Part shown: positions 1 through 5,782 of the stretch, piece by piece | Layout of the letters: every line of letters starts with the position of its first letter | Position numbering within the stretch: the first letter of the stretch is position 1 | Source: Methanomassiliicoccales archaeon PtaB.Bin134 | Lineage (GTDB): Archaea > Thermoplasmatota > Thermoplasmata > Methanomassiliicoccales > UBA472 | NCBI GenBank assembly: GCA_002067045.1 | Contig: MVPZ01000171.1 | Location: 1 to 8,867 of the forward strand | Length of the DNA: 8,867 nucleotides | Direction of reading: 5' to 3' | Notes under the pieces: model-generated | Databases searched by the model: none | The model's input: only the letters and a program-made list of their open reading frames with translations | Told to the model about the DNA's origin: nothing | Position numbers and translations under genes: made by a program

Positions 1-2
1 AT

Positions 3-722
3 TCCGACTATTACCTTCAGGAATCCAAGGCCGAGGCCGCCTTCTTCAAGAAGGTGGTGGAGCGCATGGCCGAGACGGGTTGGCTGCGCCCCGACGACGC
101 CGTACTGGACGTGGGATGCGGCCCGGGGACCCTGGCCCTGCCCATGGCCCGCAGGGTGCGCGAGGTCCATGCCCTGGACGAGGCGGAGGGCATGCTGGAG
201 ACCCTGCGGCAGGAGTGCGGACGCCAGGGCATTGCCAACATGATCACCCTGCTCAGCTCCTGGAAGGAGCATTCCGCCCCCGGGGCCTACGACCTCGTGT
301 TCGCTTCCCTGAGCCCGGCCATAAGGAGCGGGGAGGACCTGATGGCCATGGAGCGAGCCTCCCGGGACCGCTGCTGCCTGATCGTGCCCTGCCCCAGCGA
401 CACCATGGCCACCAGGAACGAGCTGTGGGAGTTGGTGGTGGGGGAGTTCCGTCCCAGCGATGCCTACAGTTCCAAGTATCCCTTGAACGTGCTCCGGGAA
501 AGGGGGCGCGATCCCGTTTCCCACCGGGTCACCGGAGAGGTGGAATACCGTCGTCCCACGGAGGACGTGATAGACCATTACCTTCGTTACTTCCGCATAT
601 TCACCGAGATGACCCCTGAGAAGGAGGAGAGGGTCAGGAGGCATTTCCTCCACCGTTCCGTGGACGGGTTCGATATCGGTCGTAGCGGTAAGTGTCTGGA
701 ACTGATCTGCTGGAAGGTTTGA
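3..722 (+). CDS. class I SAM-dependent methyltransferase (5' end missing)
   Basis: The reading frame is open from base 3 at the left edge to a TGA at 720-722, so the true start lies outside the window. An internal GTG at 54 and ATG at 66 are unlikely starts because protein-like sequence (SDYYLQESKAEAAFFKKV) precedes them. The product has a clear Rossmann methyltransferase motif I (VLDVGCGPGTLALPMA, encoded at about 102-149). It is followed by a post-I acidic segment (VHALDEAEGML) and a motif II-like strand (YDLVFASLSPAI). These bind S-adenosylmethionine. The C-terminal half carries no substrate motif I can name, so the methyl acceptor is unknown. No signal peptide or membrane segment is visible in the part present, which suggests a soluble cytoplasmic enzyme. 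The next gene follows on the same strand after 57-66 nt, so co-transcription is possible but not shown. The family call is firm; the specific function is not. Confidence 0.85.
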   Translation, partial: SDYYLQESKAEAAFFKKVVERMAETGWLRPDDAVLDVGCGPGTLALPMARRVREVHALDEAEGMLETLRQECGRQGIANMITLLSSWKEHSAPGAYDLVFASLSPAIRSGEDLMAMERASRDRCCLIVPCPSDTMATRNELWELVVGEFRPSDAYSSKYPLNVLRERGRDPVSHRVTGEVEYRRPTEDVIDHYLRYFRIFTEMTPEKEERVRRHFLHRSVDGFDIGRSGKCLELICWKV

Positions 723-779
723 TCGCCCGCCGCCTCATCGGAAAGGTTATTCGAGGCCCGGACCATTCCGTGGGACGTA

Positions 780-1982
780 GTGATCATTATGAGAGACCCC
801 ACCTCGTTCCTCAAGGAAGAGTATCAGGCCCTGGTCGACCAATCCCTGGACTGGAGGATAGCCAAGCTGCAGGGCGCCAGCACCCCCTGGTGCAATGTGG
901 ACGGGAAGAGGGTGCTGATGTTCTGCTCGAACAACTACCTCAGCCTTAGCAACCACCCTCACATGAAGGAGCTGGCCAAGAGGGCCGTCGACTCACACGG
1001 CGTGGGCTCCGGTTCCGTGAGGCCCATCGCCGGAACCATGGACCTGCACCTGGAGCTGGAGGAGCGGCTGGCCCGGTTCAAGCGCCGCCCCGCGTCGCTG
1101 GTCTACCAGACCGGCTTCGCGGCCAACTCCGGCCTCATACCCCAGCTGGTCGGCAGGGGCGACCTCATAATCTCCGACGAGCTGAACCACGGCAGCATCA
1201 TCGACGGGGTGAGGCTGACCTCTGCGGACAGGGCCATCTACAGGCACTGCGACGTGGACGATCTGGCTTTGAAGCTGGAGGAGGCGGAGCGGAAGCAGCC
1301 GCCGTACCGGCGCATCCTGATCATCACCGACGGGGTGTTCTCCATGGACGGGGACATGGCCCCCCTGGACCGGATCGCCAAGCTGGCCAAGGAGCATGGG
1401 GCCATGCTCTACGTGGACGACGCCCACGGCGAGGGCGTGCTGGGAGAGGGGGGAAGGGGCATCGTCTCCCACTTCGGCCTGGACCATAACAGCGTGCAGG
1501 TGGAGATGGGCACCTTCTCCAAGGCCTTCGGGGTGGTGGGCGGGCACGTGTCCGGTTCCCAGGACCTGCGCGACTTCGCCCTGAACCGCTCGCGCACCTG
1601 GCTGCTGAGCGGTTCGCACCCTCCGGCGGTGGCCGCGGCCTGCATAGGGGCCATCGATGTATTGGAGAAAGAACCGCAGCATGTCCGGAACCTGTGGAAG
1701 CGCACGGATTACTTCCGCAAGGCCATGAATGACCTGGGGTTCGACACCGGCGCCTCGGTCACCCCCATAATCCCGGTCATGGTGGGGGAAAGCGCCAAAG
1801 CCAAACGGCTAAGCGAACGGCTGTACCAGGAGGGGGTCTTCGCCCTGCCCATCGTGTTCCCCATGGTGTCCAAGGACAAGGCGCGGATACGCACGATAAT
1901 GAACGCCGCCCTGAGCGAGGAGGATCTGGACTTCGCCATTGGCAAGTTCGAGATCATCGGCAAGGAGCTGGGGATCATCTGA
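780..1982 (+). CDS. kbl: glycine C-acetyltransferase / 2-amino-3-ketobutyrate CoA ligase-like alpha-oxoamine synthase
   Basis: This is a complete PLP-dependent fold-type I enzyme of about 397-400 residues, the usual length for the family. Family members condense glycine with acetyl-CoA, or cleave 2-amino-3-ketobutyrate in threonine breakdown. Numbered from GTG 780, visible motifs are SNNYLSL (50-56), the cofactor-stacking His137 in DELNHGSIIDGVRL, DGVFSMDG (184-191), the PLP-binding DDAHG (213-217) and the Schiff-base Lys248 in GTFSKAFG. The DGVFSMDG segment and the C-terminal ELGII ending resemble KBL more than BioF. Biotin synthesis (AONS) or another acyl-CoA specificity cannot be excluded. 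The start is uncertain: GTG 780 gives MIIMRDP, ATG 789 gives MRDP. GTGATC at 780-785 matches the anti-Shine-Dalgarno and lies 3 nt before ATG 789, which slightly favours 789. No threonine dehydrogenase or biotin gene is adjacent. The weak TTATTC at 746-751 is the only promoter-like sequence in the upstream gap. Confidence 0.85.
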   Translation: MIIMRDPTSFLKEEYQALVDQSLDWRIAKLQGASTPWCNVDGKRVLMFCSNNYLSLSNHPHMKELAKRAVDSHGVGSGSVRPIAGTMDLHLELEERLARFKRRPASLVYQTGFAANSGLIPQLVGRGDLIISDELNHGSIIDGVRLTSADRAIYRHCDVDDLALKLEEAERKQPPYRRILIITDGVFSMDGDMAPLDRIAKLAKEHGAMLYVDDAHGEGVLGEGGRGIVSHFGLDHNSVQVEMGTFSKAFGVVGGHVSGSQDLRDFALNRSRTWLLSGSHPPAVAAACIGAIDVLEKEPQHVRNLWKRTDYFRKAMNDLGFDTGASVTPIIPVMVGESAKAKRLSERLYQEGVFALPIVFPMVSKDKARIRTIMNAALSEEDLDFAIGKFEIIGKELGII

Positions 1983-2145
1983 TCCCCTGCGCTCTCGGGA
2001 CCTTCCGGACCTCCGGGCTGCGCATGGCTTCTCCCTGCAGGGTCGTCCGGTCCAGAAGATGATGTCCCGCGAAGGCCCTGAACGTCCCGTCCTCCGACTC
2101 CATCATCCTAGGGATGGGGTCCGTGCGAAGGCAGGTGTTCGGCAT
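1975..2145 (-). CDS. possible small protein, 56 residues, unknown function
   Basis: A minus-strand frame begins at ATG 2145-2143 and stops at TGA 1977-1975. It is convergent with the kbl-like gene and overlaps its last 8 bases. The product begins MPNTCLRTDPIPRMMESED and contains TFRAFAGHHLLDRTTL. I recognise no family; it is polar and basic at the C-terminus, with no signal peptide or membrane helix. Base composition by codon position is gene-like: my hand counts are about 61% GC at position 1, 53% at position 2 and 82% at position 3. The longest plus-strand frame here lacks this bias. An in-frame stop lies two codons before the ATG, so this is the full extent. No good ribosome-binding site is seen, but a TATA-like ATTATTTT (complement of 2167-2174) is centred about 25 nt upstream, which would suit a leaderless archaeal transcript. 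A chance frame or a gene remnant is possible. Confidence 0.35.
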   Translation of the reverse strand: MPNTCLRTDPIPRMMESEDGTFRAFAGHHLLDRTTLQGEAMRSPEVRKVPRAQGIR

Positions 2146-2225
2146 ATGCGTTCATTGTTCCTGTGGAAAATAATGCCTCCGCTCACCGTCCGATGACCTT
2201 GATCGAGAACCGCCCCGGGACGGGA

Positions 2226-2283
2226 CCGGCTGTAACGCCTGGCAGGGTGCCAGCAGGCCTCGGCAGCCGGGGTTATTTTATAC
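2226..2283 (+). terminator. strong GC hairpin followed by T-rich tract (terminator or structured RNA)
   Basis: CCGGCTG at 2226-2232 pairs perfectly with CAGCCGG at 2264-2270, extended by one G-T pair (2233/2263). Inside it, GCCT 2237-2240 pairs with AGGC 2255-2258 and GGCA 2241-2244 pairs with TGCC 2248-2251 around a GGG loop. The alternative inner stem CTGGCA/TGCCAG (2239-2244/2248-2253) is also perfect. The structure is followed directly by the T-rich GGTTATTTTATAC (2271-2283). It could end transcription from the kbl-like gene 240 nt upstream, or end an RNA made within 1983-2225. Because it sits before the box A of the next operon, it is probably not part of that operon's leader. A role as a structured RNA element or dispersed repeat is also possible. 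Confidence 0.45.
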
Positions 2284-2291
2284 AAATATAT

Positions 2292-2299
2292 CTTATATA
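2292..2299 (+). promoter_or_regulatory. archaeal box A (TATA) candidate for the glutamate synthase operon
   Basis: CTTATATA is an exact match to the archaeal box A consensus YTTAWATA. It lies in the only strongly AT-rich stretch of the window and is preceded by an A-rich segment that could serve as a TFB-recognition element. Initiation about 25 nt downstream would fall near 2320-2326, giving a leader of about 140-145 nt before ATG 2467. A second, weaker TATA-like sequence is listed separately; either or both could be used. Confidence 0.5.
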
Positions 2300-2335
2300 A
2301 TAGTCATTTTTACGCCATATGACATAGGTTATTAA

Positions 2336-2364
2336 AAATTCTTAGAAATTCATCTAATAAATTC
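2336..2364 (+). repeat. three direct AAATTC repeats in promoter region
   Basis: AAATTC occurs at 2336-2341, 2346-2351 and 2359-2364. The first two are exactly 10 bp apart (one helical turn) and the third is 13 bp further on. They interleave with the TTAGA-N6-TCTAA inverted repeat. They could be regulator contact sites upstream of the glutamate synthase operon, or simply low-complexity AT-rich DNA. Confidence 0.3.
2342..2357. promoter_or_regulatory. inverted repeat TTAGA-N6-TCTAA, possible operator
   Basis: TTAGA (2342-2346) and TCTAA (2353-2357) form a perfect 5-bp inverted repeat with a 6-nt spacer, a size suited to a dimeric repressor. It lies just downstream of the start predicted from the box A at 2292 and just upstream of the second TATA-like site. 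The half-site/6-nt spacer layout resembles the NrpR nitrogen operator of methanogens (GGAA-N6-TTCC), but the half-site sequence differs. I therefore call it only a candidate operator. AT-rich DNA produces such repeats by chance fairly often. Confidence 0.25.
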
Positions 2365-2365
2365 C

Positions 2366-2373
2366 TTTAAAAA
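2366..2373 (+). promoter_or_regulatory. secondary TATA-like site
   Basis: TTTAAAAA lies at the downstream edge of the AT-rich island. Initiation about 25 nt further on would be near 2395, giving a leader of about 70 nt before ATG 2467. It matches box A less well than the site at 2292-2299, so it ranks second. Confidence 0.3.
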
Positions 2374-2466
2374 CAACAATCGTCTATCAGAGCCGCTTTA
2401 AAGGGCAGGATGGCCGCGAAGCCCGTTGGTTGTGCGAGAGGCCTTCCCTGCCGGGGAGAGATCGCA

Positions 2467-4425
2467 ATGGAATCTAATGTCGATGGTACAGCCGGGAGGC
2501 TGGACCATTTCAACGCCAAGATGGAGATGGCCAGCGGACTTGCTGGCGAACTTGAGGCCCAGCGCATACCTGATCTGAGGGTAATCTGCGGGGAGGGAGA
2601 GCTGGAGCTGTATCGCAGGGACCAGGCCGATGTCCCCCAGCTTCTGAAGGATGTGCTTATCGATCACCGTCCGGACGCGGTCGTCCAGCCCATGACCGGC
2701 GAGGCCGCGGTGGCGGTACTGGAGTTCGCCAAGGCCCGCGGGCTGGCTGTGGTTCCCCGCGGCTCGGGCTCCTCCCCCTTCGGGGGTTCCGTACCGGTGA
2801 ACGGAGGGATAGTGATGGACGCCGGGAACCTGGACCAAGTACTGAAGGTGGATTCCGCCAGAAAGACCGTGCAGGTGCAAGGCGGATGCCGCTGGGCGGA
2901 TGTGGACCACGCCCTGTCACTGCATGGCCTTCGTATCATCTCCTGCCCTTCCAGCCGGTTCTCCACCGTCGCCGGATGGATAAGCGGCGGCGGGTACGGG
3001 GTGGGCTCTCTGGGAGGTGGGCACCTGAGCGATATCGTCACCTCCATCGTCATGGCCACCCCTGGTGGCCTGATCACCCTCCGTCCGCCTCAGGAGGAGT
3101 TTATGGCGGTGTTCGGCAGCGAGGGGCAGCTCGGCATCATCGTAGAGGCGACCCTCAGGGTGAAGGACATAGACCGATCGTCCAGACCGCACCTGCTTCT
3201 ATTTCGGGAAATGGACGAGGCCGTGGAGATGGCGGAGCGGCTGCGCCGCCTCTCGCCCCTGCCGGAGGACCTCATCTACTTCTCCCCGGCCAAGCTCCGC
3301 TACGCCAACCGGCTGCTGCACGGCGATCACTTCGGGGAGGGGCACGCCCTCCTGGTCACCTCGGCCGATTCCGCCTCGGAGAAGGCGGTGGACGAGCTGC
3401 TGTCCTCGAGCGGATGCACGGAGCAACCGGAATACCAGGCCCGGCTGCTCTGGCATGAGCGCTACTTCCCCATGAAGCTGCGCCGGCTGGGACCGGGCAT
3501 GATGGGCGCGGAGGTGCTGGCGCCCGTTTCCAACCTCAAGGCCATACTGCATCGGGCCGAGGACCTCTTCCAGGAGTTCGACCTGGACCCCCTCTCCGAG
3601 GTGCATTTCCTGCAGGGAAGGGAGGCCTTGCTCCTTTGCTACTACGTCACCGACCAGGTGAACCAATCGGTCTACACCCTGGACGCGGCCAAGTCCATGA
3701 TAGCCACCTCCTCGCTGATCGGCCTGGGGGCCAGGCCCTACTCCCTGGGGGTGTGGAACAACTCCTTCGCCGACCATTGGCCGGAGGAGGAGCGGGAACG
3801 GCTAAGAAGGGCCAAGGAACGGCTGGACCCCAGCGGGGTCATGAACCCGGGGAAGTATTTCGGTCTCAGGGGGCGCATGTTCGGATTGGCCGGCATGGCC
3901 TTCAGTCCCATGGGATCCGGGAACGCCTTCAAGATCATGTCCCAGCTGCATGCACCTCTGGGAGTGGCGCTGCGTTCCCTCTCCTCCGTGTCCCGCAAGG
4001 TCATGGGACCGAAGGTGCGGGACCAGCTGGTGGTCATGGCCAACCAGTGCGCCATGTGCGGGGCCTGCGTCAGCGTCTGCCCCGCCTATGCGTTGACGAA
4101 CGATGAAAGGGTCACCGCCCGCGGCAAACTGCTGGCGGCCAAGGCCCTTAGCGAGGGGAAGGAGATCACCCGGGAGCATGCCCACCGGGCCTTCCTCTGC
4201 ATGCGGTGCAGGGCCTGCGAGCAGGTATGCCAGTCCAAACTGGACCTCATACCGGCATACGAGGAGCTGGAGGCTCGGCTGGAGAGGATACACGGCAGGG
4301 ACGAGTGGGAGATAGAGCACTTCGTACGCATGGCGGAGGTCAGCCCGCGCTACGAGGAGATGGTCTCCCGCGGCCTGGTGCTGGGCGCCCCGAGGAACTC
4401 CATGGGGGTCGAGCGCCGTGTATGA
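2467..4425 (+). CDS. FAD-binding GlcD-like oxidoreductase with C-terminal double 4Fe-4S domain
   Basis: First gene of the operon, 652 residues from ATG 2467. That start is preferred because GGGGAG (2453-2458) lies 8 nt upstream; ATG 2410 would add 19 residues resembling untranslated leader. Residues about 70-235 form a VAO-type FAD domain with the PP loop PRGSGSSPFGG (97-107) and a Gly-rich segment ISGGGYGVGSLGGG. LDPSGVMNPGKYFG (453-466) is the usual C-terminal signature of GlcD/lactate dehydrogenase relatives. Two clusters follow: C528, C531, C534, C538 and C578, C581, C584, C588 (both CX2CX2CX3C). Unlike larger fused dehydrogenases, it ends without a cysteine-rich CCG domain. The usual GHxGDGNxH and EHG active-site motifs are absent (SEVHFLQGREALL and RPYSLGVW occupy those regions), so a 2-hydroxyacid substrate is doubtful. 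By position it may feed electrons to the glutamate synthase subunits. Soluble; no membrane segment. Confidence 0.85.
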   Translation: MESNVDGTAGRLDHFNAKMEMASGLAGELEAQRIPDLRVICGEGELELYRRDQADVPQLLKDVLIDHRPDAVVQPMTGEAAVAVLEFAKARGLAVVPRGSGSSPFGGSVPVNGGIVMDAGNLDQVLKVDSARKTVQVQGGCRWADVDHALSLHGLRIISCPSSRFSTVAGWISGGGYGVGSLGGGHLSDIVTSIVMATPGGLITLRPPQEEFMAVFGSEGQLGIIVEATLRVKDIDRSSRPHLLLFREMDEAVEMAERLRRLSPLPEDLIYFSPAKLRYANRLLHGDHFGEGHALLVTSADSASEKAVDELLSSSGCTEQPEYQARLLWHERYFPMKLRRLGPGMMGAEVLAPVSNLKAILHRAEDLFQEFDLDPLSEVHFLQGREALLLCYYVTDQVNQSVYTLDAAKSMIATSSLIGLGARPYSLGVWNNSFADHWPEEERERLRRAKERLDPSGVMNPGKYFGLRGRMFGLAGMAFSPMGSGNAFKIMSQLHAPLGVALRSLSSVSRKVMGPKVRDQLVVMANQCAMCGACVSVCPAYALTNDERVTARGKLLAAKALSEGKEITREHAHRAFLCMRCRACEQVCQSKLDLIPAYEELEARLERIHGRDEWEIEHFVRMAEVSPRYEEMVSRGLVLGAPRNSMGVERRV

Positions 4426-5782
4426 ACGATACCATATCCGCACCGAGCCGACGCCGGGGAGGCATCGCCCGGTCCCCAAGTTCCTGGTGGACCGTGCGGA
4501 CAACTGCATGAACTGCGGCAGGTGCGAGAGGGCCTGCGTCTATGGTGCGCACAAGCGTGATCCGCAGGACCCCCGGAAGATGGCCGAGCCGGACAGCACC
4601 CTGTGCAAGAACTGCTTCCGCTGCGTGGTGGAGTGCCCGCAGCGGGCGCTCTCCATCAAGGTGAACGAGGAGTACAGGGCGCTGGGTCACGGCGTATGGA
4701 CACCGGTGAGGGTGACCACCATCTGGAACGAGGCGGAGAACGCCAAGATACCGGTGCTGGGCGCGGGATACCGTGGCAATTTCTCCGGACCGGGCTTCGA
4801 CGCCATGTGGACGGACATGTCCGAGATCGTGCGGCCGACCAGGGACGGCATCCATGGTCGTGAGTTCATCTCCACCTCGGTGGACCTTGGGCGCAAGCCG
4901 TCCCATCTCTCCTTCGATGCACGCGGGGGAATGACAACGATCATGCCGCCCATCATCGACCTGCCGGTACCCTTCATCCTGGACCTCTCCCGTTTAGAGG
5001 TCGACGATGAGCGGGCGAGGGGGGTGGCCATGGCGGCCTCTGATCTGCGCACGCTGCTGGTGATCCCCAAGGACCTCCTCCCCAAGGTGACGGATCGCAT
5101 CGCCCCGGAGCTGCTCGTTCCGGTCATCCGCGGACCGCAGGACGTGGAGGGGCTGCCATCCGGAGTGAGGATGGTGGAGATGGACGTCCATGAGGGATGG
5201 GAACGCGAACTTCGGGAGATCAGATCTGTTCGGCCAGGAACCCTGGTGGCGCTGAGGGTCCCCTCGTCGGCCGAACTTGCATCGACCGTGGACGACATGG
5301 CCAGGGAGGCGGACGTCCTGCATGTGCTATTCGACGAGGAGGGGAGGGACCGCTCCGGGGTCCACGCCCGGGACGCGCTGCGCCAGCTGCACCGGTACCT
5401 GGTGGCCGCGGGGCTCCGGGATGGGGTCACGGTGATCTCCTCGGGAGGGCTGGCCGCGGCGGAGATGGTGCCCAAGAGCGTCATCTGCGGGGCGGACGCG
5501 GTGACCCTGGAGAGGGTCTTGCTGGTGGCCGTGGGATGCCGGGCCTGCTCGGTTTGCGGGGAAGAATGCCCTTCCGGCCTGGCGAACGTGTCCGAGGAGT
5601 TCGTGCGGGGAAGGATCACCAACATGGGCAGCGCCTGGAGGGACCAGATGCTGGAGATGCTGGGGGCCATGGGGATCAAGGAGGTCCGGCGGCTCAGGGG
5701 CGAGACCGGCCGGGCCATATTCGAGGAGGATGCGCATCGGGACGCCTTCTCCAACATCGATGGAGGTGTCAGGATTGACTGA
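4418..5782 (+). CDS. ferredoxin-domain GltB2-like protein with degenerate FMN barrel
   Basis: A 454-residue protein starting at GTG 4418, 8 nt inside the previous gene, with GGGGGT (4404-4409) 8 nt upstream. Two N-terminal 4Fe-4S sites are seen: C30/33/36/40 and C63/66/69/73. The rest matches the next gene's product at both ends. Shared are YGAHKR after the first cluster, GxGYRGNFSGPGFD before the barrel, ISSGGLAAAEMV, and the ending SAWRDQMLEMLGAMGIKEVRRLRG. The middle of the barrel is about 50 residues shorter and lacks the glutamate synthase motifs TGEGG, AQGAKPGxGG and the SPFPxHxxYSxED loop, so FMN binding and catalysis are unlikely. The barrel-end cysteines form a regular C374-X2-C377-X2-C380-X3-C384-P, suggesting a 4Fe-4S rather than 3Fe-4S cluster. 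The frame is intact with normal codon use, so it is not a decaying pseudogene. Most likely a structural or electron-transfer partner of the next subunit. Confidence 0.8.
   Translation: MYERYHIRTEPTPGRHRPVPKFLVDRADNCMNCGRCERACVYGAHKRDPQDPRKMAEPDSTLCKNCFRCVVECPQRALSIKVNEEYRALGHGVWTPVRVTTIWNEAENAKIPVLGAGYRGNFSGPGFDAMWTDMSEIVRPTRDGIHGREFISTSVDLGRKPSHLSFDARGGMTTIMPPIIDLPVPFILDLSRLEVDDERARGVAMAASDLRTLLVIPKDLLPKVTDRIAPELLVPVIRGPQDVEGLPSGVRMVEMDVHEGWERELREIRSVRPGTLVALRVPSSAELASTVDDMAREADVLHVLFDEEGRDRSGVHARDALRQLHRYLVAAGLRDGVTVISSGGLAAAEMVPKSVICGADAVTLERVLLVAVGCRACSVCGEECPSGLANVSEEFVRGRITNMGSAWRDQMLEMLGAMGIKEVRRLRGETGRAIFEEDAHRDAFSNIDGGVRID
5762..5768 (+). promoter_or_regulatory. ribosome-binding site that fixes a TTG start
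   Basis: GGAGGTG is a full match to the anti-Shine-Dalgarno complement. With a 6-nt spacer it points to TTG 5775 as the start of the FMN subunit gene, inside the end of the preceding gene. A start at ATG 5760 would overlap this site, and ATG 5730 would lie 30 bases before it. A comparable GGAGGTG at 7250-7256, 5 nt before ATG 7262, serves the next gene. Confidence 0.7.

Larger units (their letters stand above)
1983..2466. other. intergenic region between kbl-like gene and glutamate synthase operon
   Basis: This 484-base stretch has two different halves. About 1983-2270 is GC-rich like the genes; it holds the possible minus-strand small gene and a strong GC hairpin. About 2271-2380 is abruptly AT-rich and looks like a promoter region, with box A candidates, a short inverted repeat and AAATTC repeats. 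From about 2381 to 2466 GC content returns to the gene level, which I read as the untranslated leader of the FAD/Fe-S gene. No tRNA, known riboswitch or mobile element was recognised. Confidence 0.6.

Noticed and set aside
1939..2196. Plus-strand open frame running from the end of the kbl-like gene into the intergenic region
   Set aside because: Begins in a wrong frame inside a real gene, lacks coding-type third-position bias and has no ribosome-binding site.
2410..2466. Upstream ATG 2410 as start of the FAD/Fe-S gene
   Set aside because: It adds 19 residues unlike the family N-terminus and has a poorer ribosome-binding site than ATG 2467, which follows GGGGAG by 8 nt.
2467..4425. Naming the FAD protein D-2-hydroxyglutarate or D-lactate dehydrogenase
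   Set aside because: The FAD and Fe-S parts fit, but the GHxGDGNxH and EHG motifs and the CCG domain expected for such a call are absent.
4687..5757. Long minus-strand open frame (about 356 codons)
   Set aside because: Ser/Arg-rich shadow of the GltB2-like gene caused by GC bias; no recognisable domain, while the plus-strand frame has clear cysteine motifs and homology.
5730..5774. ATG 5730 or ATG 5760 as start of the FMN subunit
   Set aside because: The perfect GGAGGTG at 5762-5768 lies downstream of or within these starts and points to TTG 5775; the 8-nt overlap repeats that at the preceding junction.
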